Below, one piece after another: positions 16,040 through 23,758 of a DNA stretch of 64,000 nucleotides. A program made the translations under genes and the position numbers. The DNA lies in assembly GCA_945901855.1 (NCBI GenBank), contig CAMDLT010000003.1:1-64000 (forward strand). The letters run 5' to 3'. The stretch is from Asaia bogorensis. Its GTDB lineage: Bacteria > Pseudomonadota > Alphaproteobacteria > CACIAM-22H2. Under the pieces are notes generated by a model, which was not told the DNA's origin, did no database searches, and saw only the letters and a program-made list of their open reading frames with translations. Position 1 is the stretch's first letter. Every line of letters begins with the position of its first letter.

Positions 16040-17742
16040 GGCAATGCTCCCAGACGGTGGCCGATACGCTCCACGCTGGGGACCAGCGAGAGCAGATTTT
16101 TGGTGTAGGCGTGCTGCGGATCGGCGAACAGGGTTTCGCAATCGGCGAGTTCGACGATTTTGCCCGCTTGCATGACCGCAACGCGGTCGCACATTTGGCG
16201 CACGACCGCCAGATCGTGCGAAATGAACAGCAATGTCAGGCCCGTCGCGTCGCGCAGATCCTTGAGCAGATTCAAAATCTGCGCCTGCACCGAAACGTCG
16301 AGCGAGGAGGTCGGCTCGTCGCACACGACAAGCTGCGGCTCGCTTGCAAGCGCGCGCGCGATCGACAGGCGCTGGCGCTGGCCGCCCGAAAACGCAAACG
16401 GATAGCGCTCGGCCGCACTGGGATCGAGCCCCACCGCGCGCAGCAGCATGGCCGAGCGCGCTGCGGCATCGGCATTGTCGGCTGCAACGCCGTGGAAGCG
16501 CATCGGTTCGGCCAAGGTGGCGCCGATCTGCATGCGCGAATTGAGCGAGGCGTACGGGTCCTGAAAAATCATCTGCAAGGCGCGTTTGAGGCCGCGCGGC
16601 GGTTTGGCGCCCAAAGCCTGGCCCGCAAAGCGGATCGTGCCGCCGGTCGGGCGCACGAGGCCGACGATCGCGTTGGCGACCGTCGTTTTGCCGCAGCCCG
16701 ATTCGCCGACGATGCCGAAGATTTCGCCGCGCGCGACCTCGAACGATACGCCGTCCACCGCGCGAAACCCGCTTTTGCCGCCGAGCCCGAACAGTTTGCC
16801 CGCGCCGTATTCGACGACCAAATTTTCGACGACGAGGGCGGCTTGCGGCAAGGGTCCCGCCGCCGTTTTGTAGCGGTCGCGCAATTCGCGGCGCGCATTG
16901 CCCGCATCCGGCGTTTCGTCGCCGACGGTCTCGAACCGGCGCAAGCGTTTGTCGATGCGCGGCACCGCCGCGATCAAGCCGCGCACATAGGCGTGGCTTG
17001 GCGTCGCCAGCACTTTTGCAGCGGGGCCGCTTTCCACGCATTTGCCGTGGCGCATGACGGTCACGCGCTCGGCCACTTCCGCGACCACGCCCATATTGTG
17101 GGTGACCAGCAGAACGCCAAGCCCGTGTTCGCGCACGAGCCCGCGCACCAGATCGAGAATCTGGGCCTGCACCGACACGTCGAGCGCCGTCGTGGGTTCG
17201 TCCGCGACCAGCAATTTGGGGCCGCACGACAAGGCGGCCGCGATCACCACGCGCTGGCGCTGGCCGCCCGACAATTGATGGGGATAGGCCTTCAAGCGCC
17301 GCTCGGGCTCGGGAATGCCGACCGCGCGCAGCAGTTCGAGCGTGCGCTGGCGCCGGGCGTCGCGATCGAGCCCAAGATGGAAGCGCAACGTTTCGCCGAT
17401 CTGGTCTTCGATCGTGAAGAGCGGGTTGAGGCTCGTCATTGGATCTTGAAAAATTGCGCCCACATCGCGTCCCTGCACGATGCCGCTGGCGAGGCCGGTG
17501 CTAAAATCCACGTTGCGTCCAGCGATCGCGACGCTGCCCGCGCGCACGCGGCCGGGGGCTTCGAGCAAGCCCATCAGCGCGTTGCCGACCGTGGTTTTGC
17601 CGGCCCCCGACTCGCCCACCAGCGCATGGATTTCGCCGGGTGCGATGTCGAGATCGAGGCTGTCGACCGCCGCAACCACGCGCCCGTCTTCGAGCGGATA
17701 GTCGACGCACAGCCCCCGGATGGAAAGCGCCAGCGCGCTCAC
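16036..17742 (-). CDS. Dipeptide/nickel-type ABC transporter, fused dual ATPase
   Basis: This 568-residue cytoplasmic protein joins two ATPase domains that E. coli encodes separately as DppD and DppF. Domain one (about 1-260) has Walker A GESGAGKTT, signature LSGGQRQR and Walker B LLVADEPT; domain two (about 290-568) has GESGCGKTT, FSGGQRQR and VVCDEPTSS. A C-terminal oligopeptide/dipeptide extension is present in each half. The GTG start at 17742 overlaps the permease stop by four bases. The amidohydrolase ATG overlaps its stop. The whole importer therefore lies in one operon with the enzyme that acts on its cargo. Confidence 0.9.
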   Translation of the reverse strand: MSALALSIRGLCVDYPLEDGRVVAAVDSLDLDIAPGEIHALVGESGAGKTTVGNALMGLLEAPGRVRAGSVAIAGRNVDFSTGLASGIVQGRDVGAIFQDPMTSLNPLFTIEDQIGETLRFHLGLDRDARRQRTLELLRAVGIPEPERRLKAYPHQLSGGQRQRVVIAAALSCGPKLLVADEPTTALDVSVQAQILDLVRGLVREHGLGVLLVTHNMGVVAEVAERVTVMRHGKCVESGPAAKVLATPSHAYVRGLIAAVPRIDKRLRRFETVGDETPDAGNARRELRDRYKTAAGPLPQAALVVENLVVEYGAGKLFGLGGKSGFRAVDGVSFEVARGEIFGIVGESGCGKTTVANAIVGLVRPTGGTIRFAGQALGAKPPRGLKRALQMIFQDPYASLNSRMQIGATLAEPMRFHGVAADNADAAARSAMLLRAVGLDPSAAERYPFAFSGGQRQRLSIARALASEPQLVVCDEPTSSLDVSVQAQILNLLKDLRDATGLTLLFISHDLAVVRQMCDRVAVMQAGKIVELADCETLFADPQHAYTKNLLSLVPSVERIGHRLGALP

Positions 17743-18617
17743 GACAGCGACCGCAGCTTGGGGTTGAAGCGGTCGCGCAGCCAATCGCCGACGATATTGA
17801 CCGCCAGCACGCCGATCACCAGCGTGAGTGCCGGGAAAAACGCGATCCACCAGATGCCCGAAAAGACGAACTCGTTGCCGATCCGGATGAGCGTGCCGAG
17901 CGACGGGTATGTCGGCGGCATGCCGACGCCAAGAAACGACAGGGTCGCTTCGGTCAGGATGGCGCCCGCCAAATTGATCGTCGCGATTACCAGCACGGAG
18001 CTCATCACATTGGGCAGCACATGGCGCAGCAGGATGCGCCATGCCGGCAGGCCGATGACTTTGGCGGCCTTGACGTATTCGCGGCGCGATTCGACCATCG
18101 TGGCGGCGCGCACGGTGCGCGCATATTGCACCCATTCGTGGATCGCGATGGCGCCGATCAGGATAAACGGCGCCCACGCGGCCGATGCGGCGTTCGGGAT
18201 GAGCGCACGCGCGAGGCCGCTGACCAGCAGCGCCAGCAGGATAGTCGGCAGGCTCAAAATCACGTCGCCCACGCGCATGATGGCGGCATCGATCCAGCCG
18301 CCGAAATAGCCCGAGATCAGCCCGAGCGCCACGCCGAAGACGGCTGCCAGCAGCACGGCCCCGCCGCCGATCAGGATCGAGACGCGCGCGCCGTACATGA
18401 TCGCGGACAGAAGATCGCGGCCCTGGTTGTCGGTGCCGAGGAAATAGCGCGGATCGCCGTCGGCCACGAACGACGGCGGCAGTTCCGAATCGATCAGATT
18501 GTAGGAGCCGATATCGGTCGGATCGGCGGGCGCTATCCAGGGTGCGACCAGCGCCACCGCGATCAAAGCGAGCGCGACCAGGGCCGCAAGCGCCACGCTG
18601 GCGGGGATGCGCTTCAC
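17739..18617 (-). CDS. ABC transporter permease (DppC-like)
   Basis: This 292-residue inner-membrane permease has several membrane-spanning segments and the EAA-type loop EYVKAAKVIGLPAWRILLRHVLPN that contacts the ATPase. Its N-terminus (KRIPASVALAALVALALI) and the GTDNQGRDLLSAIMYGAR motif are typical of DppC/OppC subunits, and the final WLRDRFNPKLRS ends like the family. The GTG start overlaps the upstream permease stop by four bases. With the DppB-like protein it forms the membrane channel for a peptide-like or other nitrogen-containing solute. Confidence 0.9.
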   Translation of the reverse strand: MKRIPASVALAALVALALIAVALVAPWIAPADPTDIGSYNLIDSELPPSFVADGDPRYFLGTDNQGRDLLSAIMYGARVSILIGGGAVLLAAVFGVALGLISGYFGGWIDAAIMRVGDVILSLPTILLALLVSGLARALIPNAASAAWAPFILIGAIAIHEWVQYARTVRAATMVESRREYVKAAKVIGLPAWRILLRHVLPNVMSSVLVIATINLAGAILTEATLSFLGVGMPPTYPSLGTLIRIGNEFVFSGIWWIAFFPALTLVIGVLAVNIVGDWLRDRFNPKLRSLS

Positions 18618-19585
18618 CGCGCACCGCCGCGCAGGCGCGGATCGACGATGGCGTAGAGAATGTCGACCGACATGTTGATCGCGACGAACAGAAAGCCCAC
18701 GAACAGCAAATAGGCCGACATCACCGGGATATCGACGAAGCTGACCGACTGGATGAACAAAAGCCCCATGCCGGGCCATTGGAACACCGTCTCGGTCACG
18801 ATCGCGAACGCGACAAGCGCGCCCACTTGCAAACCCGCGACCGTAATCACGGGCATCAGCGCGTTGCGCAAGGCCAGCGTGAAATGGATGTGGCGGGGCG
18901 GCAGGCCGCGCGCGCGCGCGAAGCGGATATAGTCGGTCGACAGCACATCGGCCATTTCGGCGCGCACCAAACGCATGATCAGCGTGATCGAAAACAGCGC
19001 CAGCGTGACGGCGGGCAGGACCAGGGATTTGAGGCCACTTTGCGTCAGCAGCCCCGTCGTCCACCACCCCAGCGCCACGATATCGCCGCGCCCGAAGGAC
19101 GGGAGCCAGCGCAAGCCGACCGAAAAAACCATGATGAGTCCGATGCCGGTGACGAAGGTGGGCATCGAAATGCCGAGCAGCGACACGCCCTGGACCAGGC
19201 GCGAATACCACGCTTTGGGATGCAGCGCGCTCAGCACGCCAAGCGGAATGCCGAGTCCCAACGCGATCGCCATCGCGATCGCCACCAGTTCGAGCGTAGC
19301 GGGCAAACGTTCGGCCAGCAACGATGCGACCGGGCGCTGGTTGCGGTAGCTGATGCCAAAATCGAGGACCGCAACGCGGCCGACGAACTTGGCGTACTGC
19401 ACGATCACCGGCGCGTCGAGGCCGAGCGCTTGGCGCAGTTCCGCGCGCTCGGCAGGGGTTGCGTCCTCGCGCGACATGATCAGCACGGGGTCGCCCACGA
19501 AACGGAACATGCCGAAGGCGATGGCGGTCACTGCCGCCATCACCATCAGTGCCTGCAAAAGCCGGCCGAGGAGAAGTGCTGCCAC
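18614..19585 (-). CDS. ABC transporter permease (DppB-like)
   Basis: This 323-residue permease has a first transmembrane segment (about 5-30), a periplasmic loop with REDATPAERAELRQALGLDAPVIVQY typical of DppB, and the family's EAA loop ADVLSTDYIRFARARGLPPR. It starts with GTG two bases after the stop of the solute-binding-protein gene. It pairs with the DppC-like permease downstream to form the channel of the importer. Confidence 0.9.
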   Translation of the reverse strand: MAALLLGRLLQALMVMAAVTAIAFGMFRFVGDPVLIMSREDATPAERAELRQALGLDAPVIVQYAKFVGRVAVLDFGISYRNQRPVASLLAERLPATLELVAIAMAIALGLGIPLGVLSALHPKAWYSRLVQGVSLLGISMPTFVTGIGLIMVFSVGLRWLPSFGRGDIVALGWWTTGLLTQSGLKSLVLPAVTLALFSITLIMRLVRAEMADVLSTDYIRFARARGLPPRHIHFTLALRNALMPVITVAGLQVGALVAFAIVTETVFQWPGMGLLFIQSVSFVDIPVMSAYLLFVGFLFVAINMSVDILYAIVDPRLRGGAR

Positions 19586-19587
19586 CC

Positions 19588-21159
19588 CTACTTCAGCGTC
19601 GCGAACCACAGGCGGACATACTCGTCCGCGAACACCGGCACCTCGAGGGCGCTGCGCATCGCCCAGGCCACCGGCTGCTGGTGGATCGGGATGAACAAGG
19701 CTTCGTCGCGCGCGATCTTCAGCGATTCGGTCAGCATCGCGCGGCGCTTGGGCTCGTCGAGTTCGGTGCCGGCCGCGTCGGCCAACGCGTCGAGACGCGG
19801 GACGACCATGCCGTTGGGGTTGTTGCCGCCGAACGTGCCGCGCCGCGAAGCGAGGATCGCCGAGAGCACGCTGTAGCTGTCCATCGGCGGCAGCGTTGCC
19901 CAGCCCAGCATGTACATGTCGGTCTCGGCGCGATCGACGCGCGGGAAGTAGGTCGCCCGGCCTTCGATCTTGAGATCGACCTGCACGCCGATTCGCGTCC
20001 ACATCGCCGCGATGGCGACGCAGGTCTGTTCGTCGGCAATGTAGCGGTCGTTGGGGCAGGCAAGCCCCACTTTGAAGCCGTTCGGGTAGCCTGCCGCCGT
20101 GAGCAGCGCCTTCGCGCGATCCACGTCAAAAGCGAGCGGCTTGTCGAGATCGGCCGAATAGCCCGGAACGGGCGGCGCCACAAGCAGGCCGACCGTGCGC
20201 GATTTGCCGCGCATAATGCGGCGCTGGATCGTGTCGAGATCGACCGCGTGCCACAGCGCCTGGCGCACGCGCACGTCGAGCAGCGGGTTTTTCTTGCCCG
20301 GATCCGCGATCAGCTCGGGGCGCCAATTCATGCCAAGGAAGATCAGACGCAGCGAAGGTTCTTCGACGACCTTGAAGCCGGCCGCCTGGCCGATGCGCGC
20401 CAGATCCTGCAAGGGTGCGGGCGCGATCATGTCGAGCTCGCCCGACAGCAGCGCCGCGACGCGCGTGGCGTCGGAGCGGATCGGGCGGAACTCGATGCGC
20501 TTCAGATTGTGCTGCGGCTTGTCCCACCAGGCTTCGTTGACGACCATGACCGTGCGCGCATCGGGCTGGTAGGTCTCGAGCTTGAAGGGGCCGGTGCCGT
20601 TCGCGTTGGTCGAGGCGTAGGTGGTGGTGCCGGTCGTGATGTTGCCGGGCTTCAGCGCGTCGTGACGCGCCATCCACGTCCGGCTCATGATGAAAATGCC
20701 GGAGAGGTCGTTGAGCAGCAGCGGATACGGGCCGCGCAGCACAAAATCGACCGTGAAATCGTCGACCTTTTCGGCCGCGATCACGTTGGCAAGGTTGCCG
20801 CGCGCGCGCGCGGTGGGATCGAGCAGACGCGCGATCGAAGCCACCACGTCGTCGGCGGTAAAGGAGGAGCCATCGTGGAATTTGACGTCGCGGCGCAAGA
20901 CGAAGCGCCAGCGGTCGGGGGCCACCACGCGCCACGACGTCGCCAACGCCGGTTCGATCTGCATGTTGCGGTCGCGCCGCACCAGCGGATCGAAGATGTG
21001 ATGCTGCATATTGGAGGTGAAGCTCTCGGTATGCGCGTAGGGGTCCATCGTGGCGATGTCGCCCTGCGAGGACCAACGCAGCGTCTGCGCGCTTGTCGGC
21101 GCCGCAGCGGCTAGGAACGCCGCCATGCCCAAAGCGAGCAGCGGTTTGAAATTCGTCAT
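19588..21159 (-). CDS. ABC transporter solute-binding protein, family 5
   Basis: This 523-residue periplasmic receptor has an N-terminal signal peptide (MTNFKPLLALGMAAFLAAAAPTSAQ, cleaved after about residue 25; no lipobox cysteine). The family-5 signature YVFVLRRDVKFHDGS-like stretch is seen as WRFVLRRDVKFHDGSSF. It is the first gene of the five-gene operon importer plus amidohydrolase and should set its specificity. Family 5 binds peptides, nickel and other compounds, so the ligand is unknown. A divergent cytosine-deaminase-like gene shares its promoter region. Confidence 0.9.
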   Translation of the reverse strand: MTNFKPLLALGMAAFLAAAAPTSAQTLRWSSQGDIATMDPYAHTESFTSNMQHHIFDPLVRRDRNMQIEPALATSWRVVAPDRWRFVLRRDVKFHDGSSFTADDVVASIARLLDPTARARGNLANVIAAEKVDDFTVDFVLRGPYPLLLNDLSGIFIMSRTWMARHDALKPGNITTGTTTYASTNANGTGPFKLETYQPDARTVMVVNEAWWDKPQHNLKRIEFRPIRSDATRVAALLSGELDMIAPAPLQDLARIGQAAGFKVVEEPSLRLIFLGMNWRPELIADPGKKNPLLDVRVRQALWHAVDLDTIQRRIMRGKSRTVGLLVAPPVPGYSADLDKPLAFDVDRAKALLTAAGYPNGFKVGLACPNDRYIADEQTCVAIAAMWTRIGVQVDLKIEGRATYFPRVDRAETDMYMLGWATLPPMDSYSVLSAILASRRGTFGGNNPNGMVVPRLDALADAAGTELDEPKRRAMLTESLKIARDEALFIPIHQQPVAWAMRSALEVPVFADEYVRLWFATLK

Positions 21160-21186
21160 GTCGGACCCCCGTCTTTTTCGTTTCGT

Positions 21187-21199
21187 TTGTGTTTCACAA
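21187..21199. promoter_or_regulatory. Operator-like palindrome between divergent transporter and hydrolase genes
   Basis: TTGTG-TTT-CACAA (13 bases) lies in the 102-base region between the solute-binding-protein start (21159) and the hydrolase start (21262). Several GTTTC or GAAAC repeats flank it. It is well placed to be bound by a regulator that controls both transcripts. No regulator gene is next to it, and the binding protein is unknown. Confidence 0.4.
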
Positions 21200-21261
21200 G
21201 TTTCAATGTTTGTTTGGTCGAGTCAAGTAGCGATCTGCCCGCAACGTCGGAGACGAAGCAA

Positions 21262-22422
21262 ATGCCGGACCTTTTTGTCGCCAATATCCGCCCCAACGGC
21301 CAAGCCCCGTGCGACGTGCTCGTGCAAAACGGCCGCTTTGCCGCGTTCGGCAATCCCGTGGCGCCGCCGGGCACCGCCACGATCGACGGCGGCGGACGAT
21401 TGATGCTGCCGGGCCTGGTCGAGGCGCACACGCATCTCGACAAAACCTTGTGGGGCATGGATTGGCATCCGCATTCGTCGGGCCCGCGCCTGATCGACAA
21501 GATCGAGGGCGAGCGCGCCTTGCGCAAAACGCTGGATATCGATCCAGCGCGCCAATCCGAACGCCAGGCGCTGCAAGCTTCGAAGATGGGCACGACGCAT
21601 ATCCGCAGCCATGTCGATGTCGATACCGAGGTGGGGCTCGGCGGCATTCGCGGCGTCGCCGCCACGCGCGCCAAACTCGCCCAAAAAATCGACATCCAGA
21701 TCGTGGCCTTTCCGCAATCGGGTCTGCTGATTCGCCCCGGCACGGCCGCGTTGATGGATGCGGCCTTGGCCGAAGGCGCCGATGCGGTCGGCGGGCTCGA
21801 TCCCAGCGCCATCGACCGCGATCCCAAGGGGCATCTGGATGTCGTCTTCGGGCTCGCGCAAAAACACGCCAAGCCCGTCGACATCCATCTGCACGAGCCC
21901 GCCGAACTTGGCGCCTTTTCGCTCGAACTGATCGTCGAGCGCACGCGCGCCCTTGGCATGCAGGGCAAGGTGATGCTGGGCCACGCGTTTTGCCTCGGCA
22001 TGGCGGACCAGACCTATGCGCGCACGCTCCTCGACCTACTCGCGCGCGAGGATATCGCGGTGATGACGACGGGTGCCGCCAGCCGCCCGGTGCCGGGCTT
22101 GCGCGAATGCGCGGCGGCGGGCGTGGTGCTGTGCGGCGGCTCGGACGGCATTCGCGACGCCTGGAGCCCCTACGGCAATGCCGACATGCTCGAACGCGCA
22201 ATGCTGATCGGGCTGCGCAACAATTGCCGACGCGACGACGAGCTGGAAATGGCGCTCGCCGCCTGCACGACCAACGCGGCGCGCGCCTTGGGCCTTGGCG
22301 ATTACGGCCTCGCCCCCGGCTGTCCGGCCGACTTCGTGCTGGTCGACGGCCAAGCGGTCGCCCATGCCGTGGTCGCGCGCCCGGCCGCCCGCGCCACCTT
22401 CAAAGCCGGACAGGCGGTTTAG
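21262..22422 (+). CDS. Cytosine-deaminase-like amidohydrolase
   Basis: This 386-residue cytoplasmic enzyme belongs to the cytosine deaminase/CodA branch of amidohydrolases. Metal residues are visible: His56 and His58 in EAHTHLDKT, His of VDIHLHEP, GHAFCLG and the Asp in GGSDGIRD. Family members deaminate cytosine, isoguanine or related rings. The ATG at 21262 is chosen because the N-terminal beta domain starts there (MPDLFVANIRPNG); an upstream in-frame start at 21187 would add an unconserved leader. It is divergent from the ABC importer, and the two probably belong to one scavenging regulon. The substrate remains open. Confidence 0.85.
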   Translation: MPDLFVANIRPNGQAPCDVLVQNGRFAAFGNPVAPPGTATIDGGGRLMLPGLVEAHTHLDKTLWGMDWHPHSSGPRLIDKIEGERALRKTLDIDPARQSERQALQASKMGTTHIRSHVDVDTEVGLGGIRGVAATRAKLAQKIDIQIVAFPQSGLLIRPGTAALMDAALAEGADAVGGLDPSAIDRDPKGHLDVVFGLAQKHAKPVDIHLHEPAELGAFSLELIVERTRALGMQGKVMLGHAFCLGMADQTYARTLLDLLAREDIAVMTTGAASRPVPGLRECAAAGVVLCGGSDGIRDAWSPYGNADMLERAMLIGLRNNCRRDDELEMALAACTTNAARALGLGDYGLAPGCPADFVLVDGQAVAHAVVARPAARATFKAGQAV

Positions 22423-22448
22423 GCGCTAGGGGTATTCCGATACGCCGC

Positions 22449-22525
22449 TCTGTCACATATTGGAACGCGACAGACCTCGGCTTGGGCGGCGATTGCGCTA
22501 GACTGACTGTCTGAACGGTTTAGAC
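22449..22525. promoter_or_regulatory. Repeat-rich promoter/operator region of the RND efflux operon
   Basis: The 120-base gap before the efflux operon holds TCTGTC (22449-22454) opposite GACAGA (22469-22474). It also holds AGAC-tgact-GTCT (22500-22512) and TTTAGAC (22519-22525). Such AGAC/GTCT half-sites resemble the palindromes bound by TetR-type efflux repressors. No regulator gene lies beside the operon, so the repressor would act from elsewhere. The assignment is by pattern only. Confidence 0.4.
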
Positions 22526-22542
22526 GGGAAAGTTGGCAGCGC

Positions 22543-23748
22543 ATGCGGCGTTGGGTTTGGCTATCGACGATCGGGATTGCGGCCCTTGCGGGCGGCGGCT
22601 GGTGGTATGCGAGCGGCGGCGCATTGCCGTGGGCCACGCCCGCGCCGGTCGAAGCCGCAACGCCGCAGCGGCGCGGGCCGCCAGCGCCGGTCGTGCGGGC
22701 GGCAACCGCGCGCGCGGGCGATTTGGCGATCACGCTCGACGGGCTTGGCACGGTGCAGGCCTACAATTCCGTGGTCGTGGCAAGCCGCGTCGACGGGCAG
22801 GTGGTGCGGATCGCGTTTCGCGAGGGGCAGGACGTCAAAGAGGGCGACCTGCTGGCCCAGATCGATCCGCGCACCTACCAAGCCCAGCTCGACCAGGCCA
22901 TCGCCAAACGCGCGCAAGACCAAGCCCAGCTCGACAATGCCAAGCGCGATCTGGAACGCTACAGCACGCTGATGCAGCAGAATTTCGCCAGCCGCCAGCA
23001 ATTCGACACGACGCGCGCCCAAGTGGCGCAGTTCGAAGCGCTACTCAAATCCGACGATGCGGCGATCGCGGCGGCGCGCATTTTGCTGTCCTACACGAAC
23101 GTCACTGCGCCGATTTCGGGCAGGCTGGGGCTGCGGCTGGTCGATGCGGGCAACATCGTGCGCGCCAACGATCCGGCGGGCATCGTCACGATCACGCAGC
23201 TGCGCCCGATCAGCATCGTCTTCACGCTGCCCCAGCAGCGCCTTGCCGAAATCGACAAGCGCCTGCGCGCGGGCGAACCGCTGGAGGTGCGCGCCTTGCG
23301 CGCCGACGGCACGGCGCTGGATACCGGGCGCGTCGAGTTCGTCGACAACCAGATCGATCCCGCAACCGGCACGGTCAAGCTCAAGGCCGTGTTCCCGAAC
23401 GAAGCGCTGGACCTGTGGCCGGGCGGCTTTGCCAATGTGCGTCTGGCGCTGGGGGCGATCCGAAACGCGATCCTGATCCCGGCGGCGGCGGTGCAATACG
23501 GTCCCGATGGCCCCTTCGCGTTTGTCGTGGGGCCAGGCATGACGGCCGAAATGCGCGCGATCCGCGTGCAGCAGATCGAAGGCGAGACGGCCGCGATCGC
23601 AAGCGGGCTTGCGGCGGGCGACCGTGTGGTGCTGGGCGGCCAGGACCGGCTGCGCAACGGTGCCGCCATTTCGCTGGTCGGCGACGGCGAGGCCGGCCCG
23701 CGGCGCGGACCGCCGCCGCCAGCAGCCGCACCGCGCCCGCCATCGTAG
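22543..23748 (+). CDS. RND efflux periplasmic adaptor (MdtA-like)
   Basis: This 401-residue membrane fusion protein links the inner-membrane pump to the outer-membrane channel. It has an N-terminal membrane anchor (about 5-22), a biotinyl/lipoyl half near VVVASRVDGQVVRIAFREGQDVKEGDLLAQID, an alpha-helical hairpin (about 110-170), and the second lipoyl and beta-barrel part with NVTAPISGRLGLRLVDAGN. A Pro-rich C-terminus ends the protein. It heads an operon with two RND pumps and one outer-membrane lipoprotein, arranged as in mdtABC-type systems. The exported compounds are unknown. Confidence 0.92.
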   Translation: MRRWVWLSTIGIAALAGGGWWYASGGALPWATPAPVEAATPQRRGPPAPVVRAATARAGDLAITLDGLGTVQAYNSVVVASRVDGQVVRIAFREGQDVKEGDLLAQIDPRTYQAQLDQAIAKRAQDQAQLDNAKRDLERYSTLMQQNFASRQQFDTTRAQVAQFEALLKSDDAAIAAARILLSYTNVTAPISGRLGLRLVDAGNIVRANDPAGIVTITQLRPISIVFTLPQQRLAEIDKRLRAGEPLEVRALRADGTALDTGRVEFVDNQIDPATGTVKLKAVFPNEALDLWPGGFANVRLALGAIRNAILIPAAAVQYGPDGPFAFVVGPGMTAEMRAIRVQQIEGETAAIASGLAAGDRVVLGGQDRLRNGAAISLVGDGEAGPRRGPPPPAAAPRPPS

Positions 23749-23758
23749 AGCGCGGGAA

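Noticed and set aside
16036-18624. Open frame running through the permease and ATPase as a single very long protein
   Set aside because: Only the part from GTG 17742 onward shows ATPase domains; the upstream part is the out-of-frame shadow of the permease.
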